DNA from: an uncultured Collinsella sp.
GTDB taxonomy: Bacteria; Actinomycetota; Coriobacteriia; Coriobacteriales; Coriobacteriaceae
Direction of reading: 5' to 3'
Assembly: GCA_900539735.1 (NCBI GenBank)
Contig: UQDE01000038.1
Coordinates: 1 to 17,032, forward strand
Length of the DNA: 17,032 bases
A program made the translations under genes and the position numbers. A model generated the notes under the pieces. That model made no database searches, had not been told where the DNA came from, and saw only the letters and a program-made list of their open reading frames with translations. Below are positions 6,851 to 13,467 of this stretch, one piece after another; position 1 is the first letter of the stretch; every line of letters starts with the position of its first letter.

Positions 6851-8035
6851 ATGATCAACGAAACTATGTATGCTCGCGGTGCGGAAAGCTCCATCATCCG
6901 TGAGATTTTTAGCTATGGCCTTGATCGCAAGGCGCAGATCGGTGCGGAAAACGTATTCGATTTTTCGCTGGGCAATCCGAGCGTTCCGGCACCCGCTGCT
7001 GTGGCGAAGTCCATTAAGAAGGCCCTGGAGCTGCCGAGCGACCAGCTGCACGGCTACACGCCCGCACCGGGCCTGCCGCAATGTCGTGCCGCTGTGGCCG
7101 AATCGCTCAACCGCCGCTTTGGCACGAGCTATGAGGGCAAAGACGTCTTTATGACGGTGGGTGCCGCGGCTTCGCTCACCTGCACGCTCAACGCCGTTAC
7201 GAACCCGGGCGACGAGGTTATTGTTATCGCCCCGTACTTTCCGGAGTATCGCGTTTGGATTGAGAAGGCCGGCTGTACGTGTGTTGAGGCGCTCGCCGAT
7301 GAAGATACGTTCCAGCTGAGCGTGGACAACGTGCTCAAGGCGATCAGCGATAAGACGGCGGCCGTCATTATCGACTCGCCCAACAATCCGACCGGTGCCG
7401 TCTATACACGCGACACGCTGACGCGACTGGCCAATGTTTTGCGCGAGGCCAACGCTCAACGCGATCCCGAGAATCCGATTATGCTCATCTCTGATGAGCC
7501 GTACCGCGAGATTGTGTACGGTGCCGAGGTGCCTTGGGTGCCTTCGATCTACGAGCATACCATCGTGTGCTACTCGTATTCCAAGTCGCTTTCGCTGCCG
7601 GGCGAGCGCGTGGGGTGGATTCTGGTTCCCAATACGAACCTTCAGGCAGCTCGTGTAATGCCCGCCGTTGCCGGTGCCGCCCGTACGCTGGGCTTCGTGT
7701 GCGCGCCGGCGCTCTTCCAGCGCGTAATTATCGACTGCATCGATGAGCCGAGTGACGTTGAGGCCTATGCACGCAACCGCACGGCGCTCACCGATGCCTT
7801 GGCGGACTATGGCTACACCTATGTTGAGCCGGATGGCGCGTTCTACCTATGGGTGAAAGCGTTGGAGCCCGATGCGAATGTGTTTTGCGAGCGCGCAAAG
7901 AAGTATGAGTTGCTTGCGGTTCCCTCGGACAGCTTTGGTATGCCGGGTTGGTTCCGCCTGGGCTATTGCGTGAATTACGAAACGATTGTCAATTCGCTAC
8001 CCGCTTGGAAACAGTTGGCGGACGAGTATCGTTAA
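6851..8035 (+). CDS. Class I/II PLP-dependent aminotransferase
   Basis: The 394-residue enzyme belongs to PLP fold type I, aspartate-aminotransferase-like (class I/II), and should move an amino group between an amino acid and a 2-oxo acid in the cytoplasm. The Schiff-base lysine is K245 in SYSKSLSLPGERVG. SPNNPTG (176-182) supplies the conserved Asn, D215 (ISDEPY) contacts the PLP nitrogen, and R369 (WFRLGYCV) should bind the substrate carboxylate. The N-terminal FSLGNPSVPAP and HGYTPAPGLP blocks are also typical. The substrate cannot be read from the sequence; aspartate, alanine or aromatic amino acids are possible. The start at 6851 has AAAGGGG about 6 bases upstream; the longer frame from 6752 begins inside the palindrome and is rejected. 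It appears to be transcribed alone. Confidence 0.92.
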   Translation: MINETMYARGAESSIIREIFSYGLDRKAQIGAENVFDFSLGNPSVPAPAAVAKSIKKALELPSDQLHGYTPAPGLPQCRAAVAESLNRRFGTSYEGKDVFMTVGAAASLTCTLNAVTNPGDEVIVIAPYFPEYRVWIEKAGCTCVEALADEDTFQLSVDNVLKAISDKTAAVIIDSPNNPTGAVYTRDTLTRLANVLREANAQRDPENPIMLISDEPYREIVYGAEVPWVPSIYEHTIVCYSYSKSLSLPGERVGWILVPNTNLQAARVMPAVAGAARTLGFVCAPALFQRVIIDCIDEPSDVEAYARNRTALTDALADYGYTYVEPDGAFYLWVKALEPDANVFCERAKKYELLAVPSDSFGMPGWFRLGYCVNYETIVNSLPAWKQLADEYR

Positions 8036-8057
8036 AAGTAAAGCGCTCTGCCTACAA

Positions 8058-8073
8058 TGTTTTACGTGAAACG
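8058..8073. other. parS-like sequence (ParB box candidate)
   Basis: TGTTTTACGTGAAACG matches the bacterial chromosomal parS consensus TGTTTCACGTGAAACA at 14 of 16 positions. The mismatches are position 6 (T for C, in the central CACGTG) and the last base. It is intergenic, 22 bases after the aminotransferase stop. If functional it would bind ParB for origin segregation. The central mismatch argues for weak or no binding, and no parAB or origin genes are in view. Confidence 0.3.
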
Positions 8074-8100
8074 GGGTTTGGTGTTAAGCCGGACCCCGTT
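8070..8100. repeat. Hairpin in the aminotransferase-PHP gap
   Basis: A perfect 8-bp stem, aacggggt (8070-8077) with accccgtt (8093-8100), closes a 15-base loop. No T-run follows, so it is a poor intrinsic terminator; it might act as a Rho-assisted end or an mRNA 3' stabiliser for the aminotransferase. It shares four bases with the parS-like site. Confidence 0.4.
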
Positions 8101-8133
8101 GTCATGGACGTTGTGTCTTTGGGATGGAGTGGT

Positions 8134-8163
8134 TTTACGACTATCGAAGGCAATGCGTACAAT
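8134..8163 (+). promoter_or_regulatory. Candidate promoter of the PHP phosphoesterase gene
   Basis: TTTACG (8134-8139) and TACAAT (8158-8163) are spaced by 18 bases and form the best promoter match in this gap. Transcription would start near 8170, with a leader of about 30 bases ending in the AAGGAG SD at 8190-8195. A second TACAAT at 8053-8058 has no partner. Confidence 0.5.
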
Positions 8164-8200
8164 GAATATAAGCGACGGCCGTGCCAGATAAGGAGACCTG

Positions 8201-9022
8201 ATGCCCTACCTGCTTTCTTGTGACATTCATACCCATACGATGTTCTCTGCGCATGCATATTCGACCATTGAGGAGAATGTGTACTGGGCGGCAGAGCGTG
8301 GCCTGCAGGTGCTCGGGTCTGCCGACCATCTGAGCTCTATGGTTACGGCTTGTCCCAATGACCTGCGCAGTTACCAATTCTTTATCAACCAGGATATCTG
8401 GCCGCGCATTTGGAGCGGCGTGCTGGTGCTGCGTGGTGCCGAGGCCGATATCGTTTCGCTGGACGGAAGCCTGTTTGGCGAGGACACTCCTGTCACGCTC
8501 GATATCGCTGGCGATTCGTACAGCCGTCAGCATTCGCTGTTCGATTTGGTTACGCGTAATTTGGATTATTTGGTTGCAAGCGTGCATAATCCACAGATTG
8601 CTGAGGGCGCGACGCTGGCCCAGGCGACCGAGATGTATATCAATGCCCTGGAGCACCCCAAGGTGTTCATGCTGGGTCACACGGGGCGTTCGGGCGTGCC
8701 GTTCGATATCGACGAGGTGCTGTTGGCGGCTAAGGCCAAGCACAAGATTATCGAGATCAACAACCATAGTCTTGAACACGGTGTTGACACTGAGCATTGG
8801 GCCGTATGCCGTAAGATCGCTGAGCGCTGCGCCGAGCTGGGCGTGGGCATTGGCGTTTCGACCGATGCGCACATTGGCATGGCCATTGGTAAGCTCGATT
8901 ACGCTCGCAAGATGCTCGACGAGATTCACTTCCCGTTGGATCTGATCGTGACGCGCGATCGCGAGACGCTGCTGCGCGAGATGGCGGCAGCCGGCGTGTG
9001 CGACCTGCGCAAGGGGATGTAG
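8201..9022 (+). CDS. PHP-domain phosphoesterase, YcdX type
   Basis: The 273-residue protein is a PHP-domain metal-dependent phosphatase. The nine residues expected for the trinuclear metal centre of the YcdX group are all present: H10, H12 and H18 (DIHTHTMFSAH), H43 (SADH), E81 (GAEADI), H129 (ASVHN), H160 (LGHTGRSG), D222 and H224 (TDAH). The first four have the same spacing as I recall for E. coli YcdX (2, 6 and 25). The start has AAGGAG 5 bases upstream. The physiological substrate is unknown; YcdX-type enzymes hydrolyse small phosphate esters, and a histidinol-phosphatase-like role is less likely because no his genes are nearby. It has its own promoter and terminator and no obvious operon partner. 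Confidence 0.88.
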   Translation: MPYLLSCDIHTHTMFSAHAYSTIEENVYWAAERGLQVLGSADHLSSMVTACPNDLRSYQFFINQDIWPRIWSGVLVLRGAEADIVSLDGSLFGEDTPVTLDIAGDSYSRQHSLFDLVTRNLDYLVASVHNPQIAEGATLAQATEMYINALEHPKVFMLGHTGRSGVPFDIDEVLLAAKAKHKIIEINNHSLEHGVDTEHWAVCRKIAERCAELGVGIGVSTDAHIGMAIGKLDYARKMLDEIHFPLDLIVTRDRETLLREMAAAGVCDLRKGM

Positions 9023-9036
9023 CGGAATTAATAAAC

Positions 9037-9076
9037 CAAGAAAGGGGGCGGCCCAGACGGGTCGCCCCCTTTCTTG
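9037..9076. terminator. Bidirectional terminator between the PHP and methyltransferase genes
   Basis: A perfect 14-bp stem (9037-9050 with 9063-9076) extends inward by about four more pairs around an agac loop. CTTT on one strand and the complementary AAAG on the other give both directions a hairpin with a short U-rich stretch. It lies between convergent stops at 9022 and 9100. Confidence 0.85.
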
Positions 9077-9099
9077 TCCCAAAAATCTACTGAGGTTGG

Positions 9100-10548
9100 T
9101 TAGCGGCGTTCGAGGACCGCTACGGTTTCGGTGTGGTCGGTATGGGGGAACATGTCGACGGGCGTGATCTTGAGCAGGCGATAGCCCCCGTCGAAGAGCT
9201 GATGCAGGTCGCGCTCTTGGGTCACGGGGTTGCAGCTGATATAGGTGATGCGGCGCGGCTTAAGTGCGCAGGCAGCTTCGAGGAACTCGGGGGTGGAGCC
9301 GGCGCGCGGCGGATCGATGGAAAGGACATCGATCCGCTCGTTGTTGTCGGCGGCATCTAGGATGTAATCGGTGGCATCGTCGGCCATAAACCATGCGTTG
9401 CGAGTAAGGCCGTTGAGCTCGGCGTTGCGACGTGCGTCAGCGATGCCGGCGTGGTTGCGCTCCACGCCAAGCAGCATAATGCCGATGCCCTTGTCCTGGG
9501 CGGCTTTGGCTGCGCACAGGCCGATGGTACCGCTGCCACAGTAGGCATCCATGAGCACATCGCCCTGGTGCAAATCCATGCCGTCGATAGCGAGCTGATA
9601 GAGCAGCTCGGTCTGTTGCGGGTTGGTCTGATAAAACGCGGTGGGGGAGATGTCGAATTCGCAGCCGAGCAGCTGGTCGCGCATGCATTCGGCGCCATAC
9701 ACGATGCGGGTTTCCTCGCCGAGGATGGCGTTGCCGGGGCGTCCGTTGATGTTTTGGGCGACGGTGACGATGCGCGGATCGAGTGCGGCGACAGCCTCAA
9801 AGAACTCCTGCGCATGCGGCAAGTCGCGCTGAGCGGTCACGAGCGTGACCATGACCTGGTCGGTACGCCAACCGCAGCGGACGACGGCATAGCGAAGCAA
9901 ACCAAGATGCTTGTCCTCATTAAAGGCGGGAATATACAGCCGCTCAGCTTCGCGTGCGATGCCGTTGAGAATCTGACGGGCGCCCGGTGCCTCGACGGGG
10001 CATTCGGGTACGGCAACGATCTTGTGCGTGCCGCGCTCAAAGAAACCGCAACGGACAGCGCCCTCCTTACCGGGAGCAAAGGGAGTGGCGGCCTTATGGC
10101 GAAAACCGCGCGGCGCAGGATATTTGCCCGGGTCGCCCAGGGTGACACCCATGCCACGAATAGGATCTACAGCAATGCCCTCACGCTCACAAAGCGAAGC
10201 AAAAAGCTCCTCCATAGCAGCCTGCTTGGCGGCGAGCTGCTTCTTATAAGGACGATTGAGCGCCGTACACCCACCGCAAGCTTTCATGATGGAACAAGGA
10301 GACTTGGAATCAACGGCCTTACGCGCAGACGGAACCGGATTCTTATACGGGCGCTTGGAGCGATTCTGAGATGCCTTATCCTCGTTCCGACGAGAGCCGG
10401 GACGCTTGGCCTTAGCCTTGCCCTTAGCCGATTTGCTTTTTGCAGCTTTAGAAGACTTGGATTTCGTAGAAGATTCCTCCTCCTTCGACCCCTCAACCGC
10501 CTCCACCAAAGCACGACGAGCCCTACGCTCCGCACGAGATTCTGCCAT
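9100..10548 (-). CDS. Fe-S m5U RNA methyltransferase, RlmC/RlmD (RumA) family
   Basis: This 482-residue enzyme should methylate a uridine at C5 in 23S rRNA (or tRNA) using S-adenosylmethionine. C85, C91 and C94 (CSIMKACGGC) plus the Cys of VPECPVEAP form the four-Cys Fe-S cluster site typical of RumA. The SAM fold has DAYCGSGTIGLCAA, then SIDPPRAGS. The catalytic nucleophile is C439 in YISCNP, and E474 in HTETVAVLERR is the likely general base. Residues 1-80 are a Lys/Arg/Ser-rich low-complexity extension, possibly RNA-binding; no TRAM domain is visible, unlike RlmD. The start at 10548 has GGAG 7 bases upstream; the longer frame to 10776 is translated palindrome DNA and is rejected. RlmC, RlmD and TrmA activity cannot be told apart by eye. 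Confidence 0.9.
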   Translation of the reverse strand: MAESRAERRARRALVEAVEGSKEEESSTKSKSSKAAKSKSAKGKAKAKRPGSRRNEDKASQNRSKRPYKNPVPSARKAVDSKSPCSIMKACGGCTALNRPYKKQLAAKQAAMEELFASLCEREGIAVDPIRGMGVTLGDPGKYPAPRGFRHKAATPFAPGKEGAVRCGFFERGTHKIVAVPECPVEAPGARQILNGIAREAERLYIPAFNEDKHLGLLRYAVVRCGWRTDQVMVTLVTAQRDLPHAQEFFEAVAALDPRIVTVAQNINGRPGNAILGEETRIVYGAECMRDQLLGCEFDISPTAFYQTNPQQTELLYQLAIDGMDLHQGDVLMDAYCGSGTIGLCAAKAAQDKGIGIMLLGVERNHAGIADARRNAELNGLTRNAWFMADDATDYILDAADNNERIDVLSIDPPRAGSTPEFLEAACALKPRRITYISCNPVTQERDLHQLFDGGYRLLKITPVDMFPHTDHTETVAVLERR

Positions 10549-10560
10549 CAATAACTCCAC

Positions 10561-10591
10561 TAATTCATGAATTAAAGCTGCAAGTATTGTA
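10561..10591 (-). promoter_or_regulatory. Methyltransferase promoter region with a 14-bp palindrome
   Basis: On the - strand, TACAAT (10586-10591) is a plausible -10, with transcription starting near 10578. A perfect 14-bp palindrome, TAATTCATGAATTA (10561-10574), falls just downstream of that start and upstream of the SD, where a repressor or an mRNA hairpin could act. No clear -35 was found. Confidence 0.35.
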
Positions 10592-10655
10592 CCGTGCCAA
10601 GCCAGCAGACGATATGCAAGCGGTTTAATCGTGTCAGCGATAAGCCCAACGACGG

Positions 10656-10794
10656 TTGCCCGCCGCGTGAGGGGTGTGGGGGTTAAGTTTATCGCGAGTT
10701 CCGCACGAACAGGAGGCCACTTAATGTGGCCTCCGTCGTGAGCAGGACTGTAGAGCAGGAAACTTAACCCCCACACCCCTCACGCGGCGGGCAA
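10656..10794. repeat. 139-bp nested palindrome with perfect 35-bp arms
   Basis: The left arm 10656-10690 and right arm 10760-10794 are exact reverse complements over 35 bases and include GGGGTGTGGGGGTTAAGTTT. The 69-bp core holds a second hairpin: ggaggccac (10712-10720), loop ttaat, gtggcctcc (10726-10734), flanked by cacga/tcgtg (10704-10708, 10736-10740). The whole block could fold into one very long hairpin in RNA or single-stranded DNA. It fills most of the 338-bp gap between divergent genes. No target-site duplication or coding sequence is evident. It resembles a MITE or REP-type element; the family is not recognised. Confidence 0.85.
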
Positions 10795-10801
10795 ACTCGC
10801 C

Positions 10802-10868
10802 TTGTACTCCATCTCACTAAAGTGTATGATTCTGGACGTTACACGAATAACTTTACTTAACTAAAGTG
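10802..10868 (+). promoter_or_regulatory. Promoter and operator-like repeats of the ABC importer operon
   Basis: TTGTAC (10802-10807) and TATGAT (10825-10830) have a 17-base spacing and form a plausible promoter. ACTAAAGTG occurs twice, at 10816-10824 (in the promoter spacer) and at 10860-10868, 44 bases apart. Between them ACTTTA (10850-10855) and TAAAGT (10862-10867) form an inverted repeat. This layout suits a repressor that binds the promoter and a downstream site. The regulator is not identified. Confidence 0.45.
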
Positions 10869-10886
10869 CCATCAAGGGGGGATACC

Positions 10887-11747
10887 ATGAACACCGATAT
10901 GTCTCGTCGTCAGTTTGTTGGTCTAGCCGGCTCGCTCGCCACGGTGCTTGGCCTTGGTCTTGTCGGTTGCGGCGGTGGTGCCGGCAAGGGCTCCGCTGCT
11001 GGCTCTGCCGCGGCCAAGGATGTGAAGGGTGCTGCGGAGTCCAAGAAGCTCGTGGTGGGCTTCGATAAGTCCTATCCTCCGTACGGCTTTGTGGGCGACG
11101 ATGGCGAGTACACCGGCTTTGATCTCGATCTGGCCAAGGCTGTTGCCGATAAGCAGGGCTGGGAGGTCAAATACGAGGCCATCGACTGGGACGCCAAGGA
11201 TACGCTGCTTAACTCGGGCGCCATCAACTGCATCTGGAACGGCTTTACCATGGAGGGCCGTGAGGACGACTACACGTTCTCCGAGCCGTACATGCTCAAC
11301 GAGCAGGTGCTGGTGGTCAAGAAGGATGCGGGCATCAAGGGCTGGGACGATCTTGCCGGCAAGACTGTGATTACCCAGACTGATTCCGCTGCGCAGGACG
11401 TGCTTGAGGGTGACCAGAAGGATCTGGCAGCGACGTTTGCCACGCTCGACACGATCGGCGAGTACAACACGGCCTTTATGCAGCTCGAGAGCGGCGCGGT
11501 CGATGCCGTGGCGTGCGACCTTTCGATTGCCCAGTATCAGCTTGCCGCCAAGCCCGATGCCTATACGCAGCTCGACAAGCCGCTGTCCAGCGAGCACTAC
11601 GCCGTTGGCTTTAAGAAGGGCGAAACCAAGTCCGCCGATGCCGTGACCGAGTCGCTCAAGGCACTCTACGAGGATGGCACGGTCAAGGACCTCTGCGATA
11701 AATATGCAGATTACGGTCTGTCTTTCGATAATTGGGTGCTCAAGTAA
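10887..11747 (+). CDS. Amino-acid ABC transporter substrate-binding lipoprotein (SBP family 3)
   Basis: The 286-residue protein captures a polar amino acid outside the membrane and delivers it to the permease encoded next. The N-terminus combines a twin-arginine motif (SRRQFVG, R7-R8) with a hydrophobic stretch and a lipobox LVGC (25-28), so it is probably exported by Tat and lipid-anchored at C28. A Gly/Ser/Ala linker follows. The mature part has the family 3 opening VVGFDKSYPPYGF and then EYTGFDLDLAKAVA, WNGFTMEGREDDYTFSEPYM and LAGKTVITQTDSAA. The ligand cannot be fixed by eye. The start at 10887 has AAGGGGGG about 5 bases upstream. The stop overlaps the permease ATG by one base (TAATG), so translation is coupled. 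Confidence 0.92.
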   Translation: MNTDMSRRQFVGLAGSLATVLGLGLVGCGGGAGKGSAAGSAAAKDVKGAAESKKLVVGFDKSYPPYGFVGDDGEYTGFDLDLAKAVADKQGWEVKYEAIDWDAKDTLLNSGAINCIWNGFTMEGREDDYTFSEPYMLNEQVLVVKKDAGIKGWDDLAGKTVITQTDSAAQDVLEGDQKDLAATFATLDTIGEYNTAFMQLESGAVDAVACDLSIAQYQLAAKPDAYTQLDKPLSSEHYAVGFKKGETKSADAVTESLKALYEDGTVKDLCDKYADYGLSFDNWVLK

Positions 11748-12400
11748 TGTCTATTCAGGTCATGATGCAGATGCTTGGCCAGGGATTCTTGGTCAGTTTG
11801 CAGCTGTTTGTGCTGACGCTGCTGGGGTCGATTCCGCTGGGAATCCCCGTGGCGTTCATGCGCATGAGCAAAATTGCGCCGCTTCGCTGGATCGCGCGTA
11901 TCTATATTTCGGTGATGCGTGGCACGCCGCTCATGCTACAGATGTTCGCCATCTACTTTGCCCCGTACTACGTGTTCGGCATCTCGCTCACGCCCGATTC
12001 CAAATGGACGGCATGCGTCGTGGCGTTCATCATCAACTACGCCGGCTACTTTGCCGAGATCTATCGCTCGGGCTTGCAGTCCATTCCGCGCGGTCAATAC
12101 GAGGCAGCCGAGGTGCTGGGCTACTCGCGCATGCAGACGTTTCTGTATATCGTGATGCCGCAGGTCGCCAAGCGCATTTTGCCGGCGATGGGCAACGAGA
12201 TCATCACGCTGGTCAAGGACACGTCGCTGGCGTTCGCTATCGGCGTGGGCGAGATGTTCTCGACGGCCAAGGCGCTGGTCGCCTCGCAGGTGAGCATGGT
12301 GCCGTTCGCAATCGCGGCGCTGATCTACTGGGTCTTTAACTTTGTGGTCGAGATGCTGCTGGGCGCTGCCGAGAAAAAATTGGATTACTACCATGATTAA
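11747..12400 (+). CDS. Amino-acid ABC transporter permease (His/Glu/Gln/Arg family)
   Basis: The 217-residue integral membrane subunit forms the transport channel. It has several hydrophobic segments, RGTPL (58-62) as in polar amino-acid permeases, and the EAA loop that docks the ATPase (EAAEVLGYSRMQTFLYIVMP, 119-138). NEIITLVKDTSLAFAIGVGE near the C-terminal third is also typical. The chosen start overlaps the binding-protein stop by one base; a start 15 bases upstream would overlap more and has no better SD. Its 3' end overlaps the ATPase start by eight bases. The permease probably works as a homodimer, since no second permease gene is in the operon. Confidence 0.93.
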   Translation: MSIQVMMQMLGQGFLVSLQLFVLTLLGSIPLGIPVAFMRMSKIAPLRWIARIYISVMRGTPLMLQMFAIYFAPYYVFGISLTPDSKWTACVVAFIINYAGYFAEIYRSGLQSIPRGQYEAAEVLGYSRMQTFLYIVMPQVAKRILPAMGNEIITLVKDTSLAFAIGVGEMFSTAKALVASQVSMVPFAIAALIYWVFNFVVEMLLGAAEKKLDYYHD

Positions 12401-13157
12401 TTCGGTAATGAATATATCGAACGCGCGTAAGGCGTTTGGCGGCAATGAGGTGCTCAAGGATATCTCGCTTGAGGTGAAGCGTGGCGAGGTCGTGGCGATT
12501 ATCGGGCCTTCGGGTGGCGGCAAGTCCACGCTGTTGCGGTGTGCCACGCTGCTCGAGACACTCGACGGAGGCTCGCTCTCGTTTGGTGACCTTGCCGTTG
12601 CGACGGATGCGGGTTCGGGCGCGGTGTACGCAAAGGGCGATGTGCCTAAACAGGCGCGCTCGCGGTTTGGTTTGGTGTTTCAGAACTACAATCTGTTCCC
12701 GCACTATACCGTGATGAAAAACATCACCGATGCACCGATCCGCGTGCTTAAGCGCCCGCGCGAGCAGGCGGAGGCTCGCGCACACGAGCTCATTGCACAG
12801 ATGGGGCTTACGGGTAACGAGAACAAGGTGCCCTGCGAGCTTTCGGGCGGTCAGCAGCAACGCGTAAGTATTGCCCGCGCCCTGGTGCTCGACCCGGAAA
12901 TCTTGTTCTTTGATGAGCCGACCTCGGCGCTCGATCCCGAGCTGACGGCCGAGGTTCTGCGCGTCATCAAGGATCTGGCCGCGCAGAATATGACGATGGT
13001 GATTGTGACGCACGCGATGCAGTTTGCCCGCGACGTTGCCGACCGCGTGGTCTTTATGGACGGCGGGCGCATTGTCGAGGAGGGTCCGGCCGAGCAGGTT
13101 ATCGATCATCCGCGCGAGCAGCGTACACGCGAGTTCTTGAGCCGTATCGAGGGATAG
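12393..13157 (+). CDS. Amino-acid ABC transporter ATP-binding protein
   Basis: This 254-residue ATPase powers the importer from the cytoplasmic face. Walker A is GPSGGGKST (38-46), the Q-loop Gln is Q97 (FQNYNLFPH), the signature is LSGGQQQRVSIARAL (150-164), Walker B is LFFDEP (171-176), and H207 is the switch histidine. A short extra stretch at about 66-88 between Walker A and the Q-loop (DLAVATDAGSGAVYAKGD) is a common feature of this group. The start at 12393 overlaps the permease stop by eight bases; ATG 12408 is an alternative, and neither has a strong SD, so coupling is likely. The operon ends at a good terminator. Confidence 0.94.
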   Translation: MINSVMNISNARKAFGGNEVLKDISLEVKRGEVVAIIGPSGGGKSTLLRCATLLETLDGGSLSFGDLAVATDAGSGAVYAKGDVPKQARSRFGLVFQNYNLFPHYTVMKNITDAPIRVLKRPREQAEARAHELIAQMGLTGNENKVPCELSGGQQQRVSIARALVLDPEILFFDEPTSALDPELTAEVLRVIKDLAAQNMTMVIVTHAMQFARDVADRVVFMDGGRIVEEGPAEQVIDHPREQRTREFLSRIEG

Positions 13158-13190
13158 GCTCAGCTATTTACTCAACTGCTTATTGAGGTG

Positions 13191-13231
13191 ATGCCGCCGC
13201 AGGTCTTACGGCCTGGGGCGGCATTTTATTT
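13191..13231 (+). terminator. Intrinsic terminator of the ABC importer operon
   Basis: A 15-bp stem, 13191-13205 with 13210-13224, has one G-G mismatch and one wobble around a ttac loop and is followed by tttattt. It lies 33 bases after the ATPase stop. Confidence 0.88.
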
Positions 13232-13467
13232 GCATCCGTGGGGTTCAATAATCGCCTCGCAAGCTCGCCCCTTCCTCTCGCCGCCTGTATTCATACGTGC
13301 GCCGAAAGGTGTGCATGGACAGGCGACTGCAAGGGTAGGGTGGTGGCATAGGACATTTGGAGGGTGAGTCGGCTCGGCTGCCGACCATGCTGCTCCCGGG
13401 ACGGCATCGACCGCGAACTCTCCCCGTTGGCGTCGCGCATCGCGCGCGACCCTGCAAGGAGGTCATC
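13232..13467 (+). promoter_or_regulatory. Leader region of the EF-G-like gene
   Basis: No promoter is clear here. Two hairpins stand out: gtcggc/gccgac (13368-13373, 13380-13385) and a perfect 7-bp stem, gtcgcgc (13432-13438) with gcgcgac (13444-13450), ending six bases before the AAGGAGGT SD (13456-13463). A seven-codon reading frame (ATG 13315 to TAG 13338, MDRRLQG) follows an AAAGG sequence and could be a leader peptide. The EF-G-like reading frame is open upstream to 13357, but the near-perfect SD fixes the start at 13468. Confidence 0.4.

Noticed and set aside
10549..10776. N-terminal extension of the m5U methyltransferase
   Set aside because: It runs through the large palindrome and lacks an SD; GGAG precedes the ATG at 10548.
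10656..10794. Integron attC site
   Set aside because: GTTAAGT and ACTTAAC fit the attC box patterns, but they occur in the reverse order to attC, the arms are perfect rather than imperfect, and no integrase or cassette is present.
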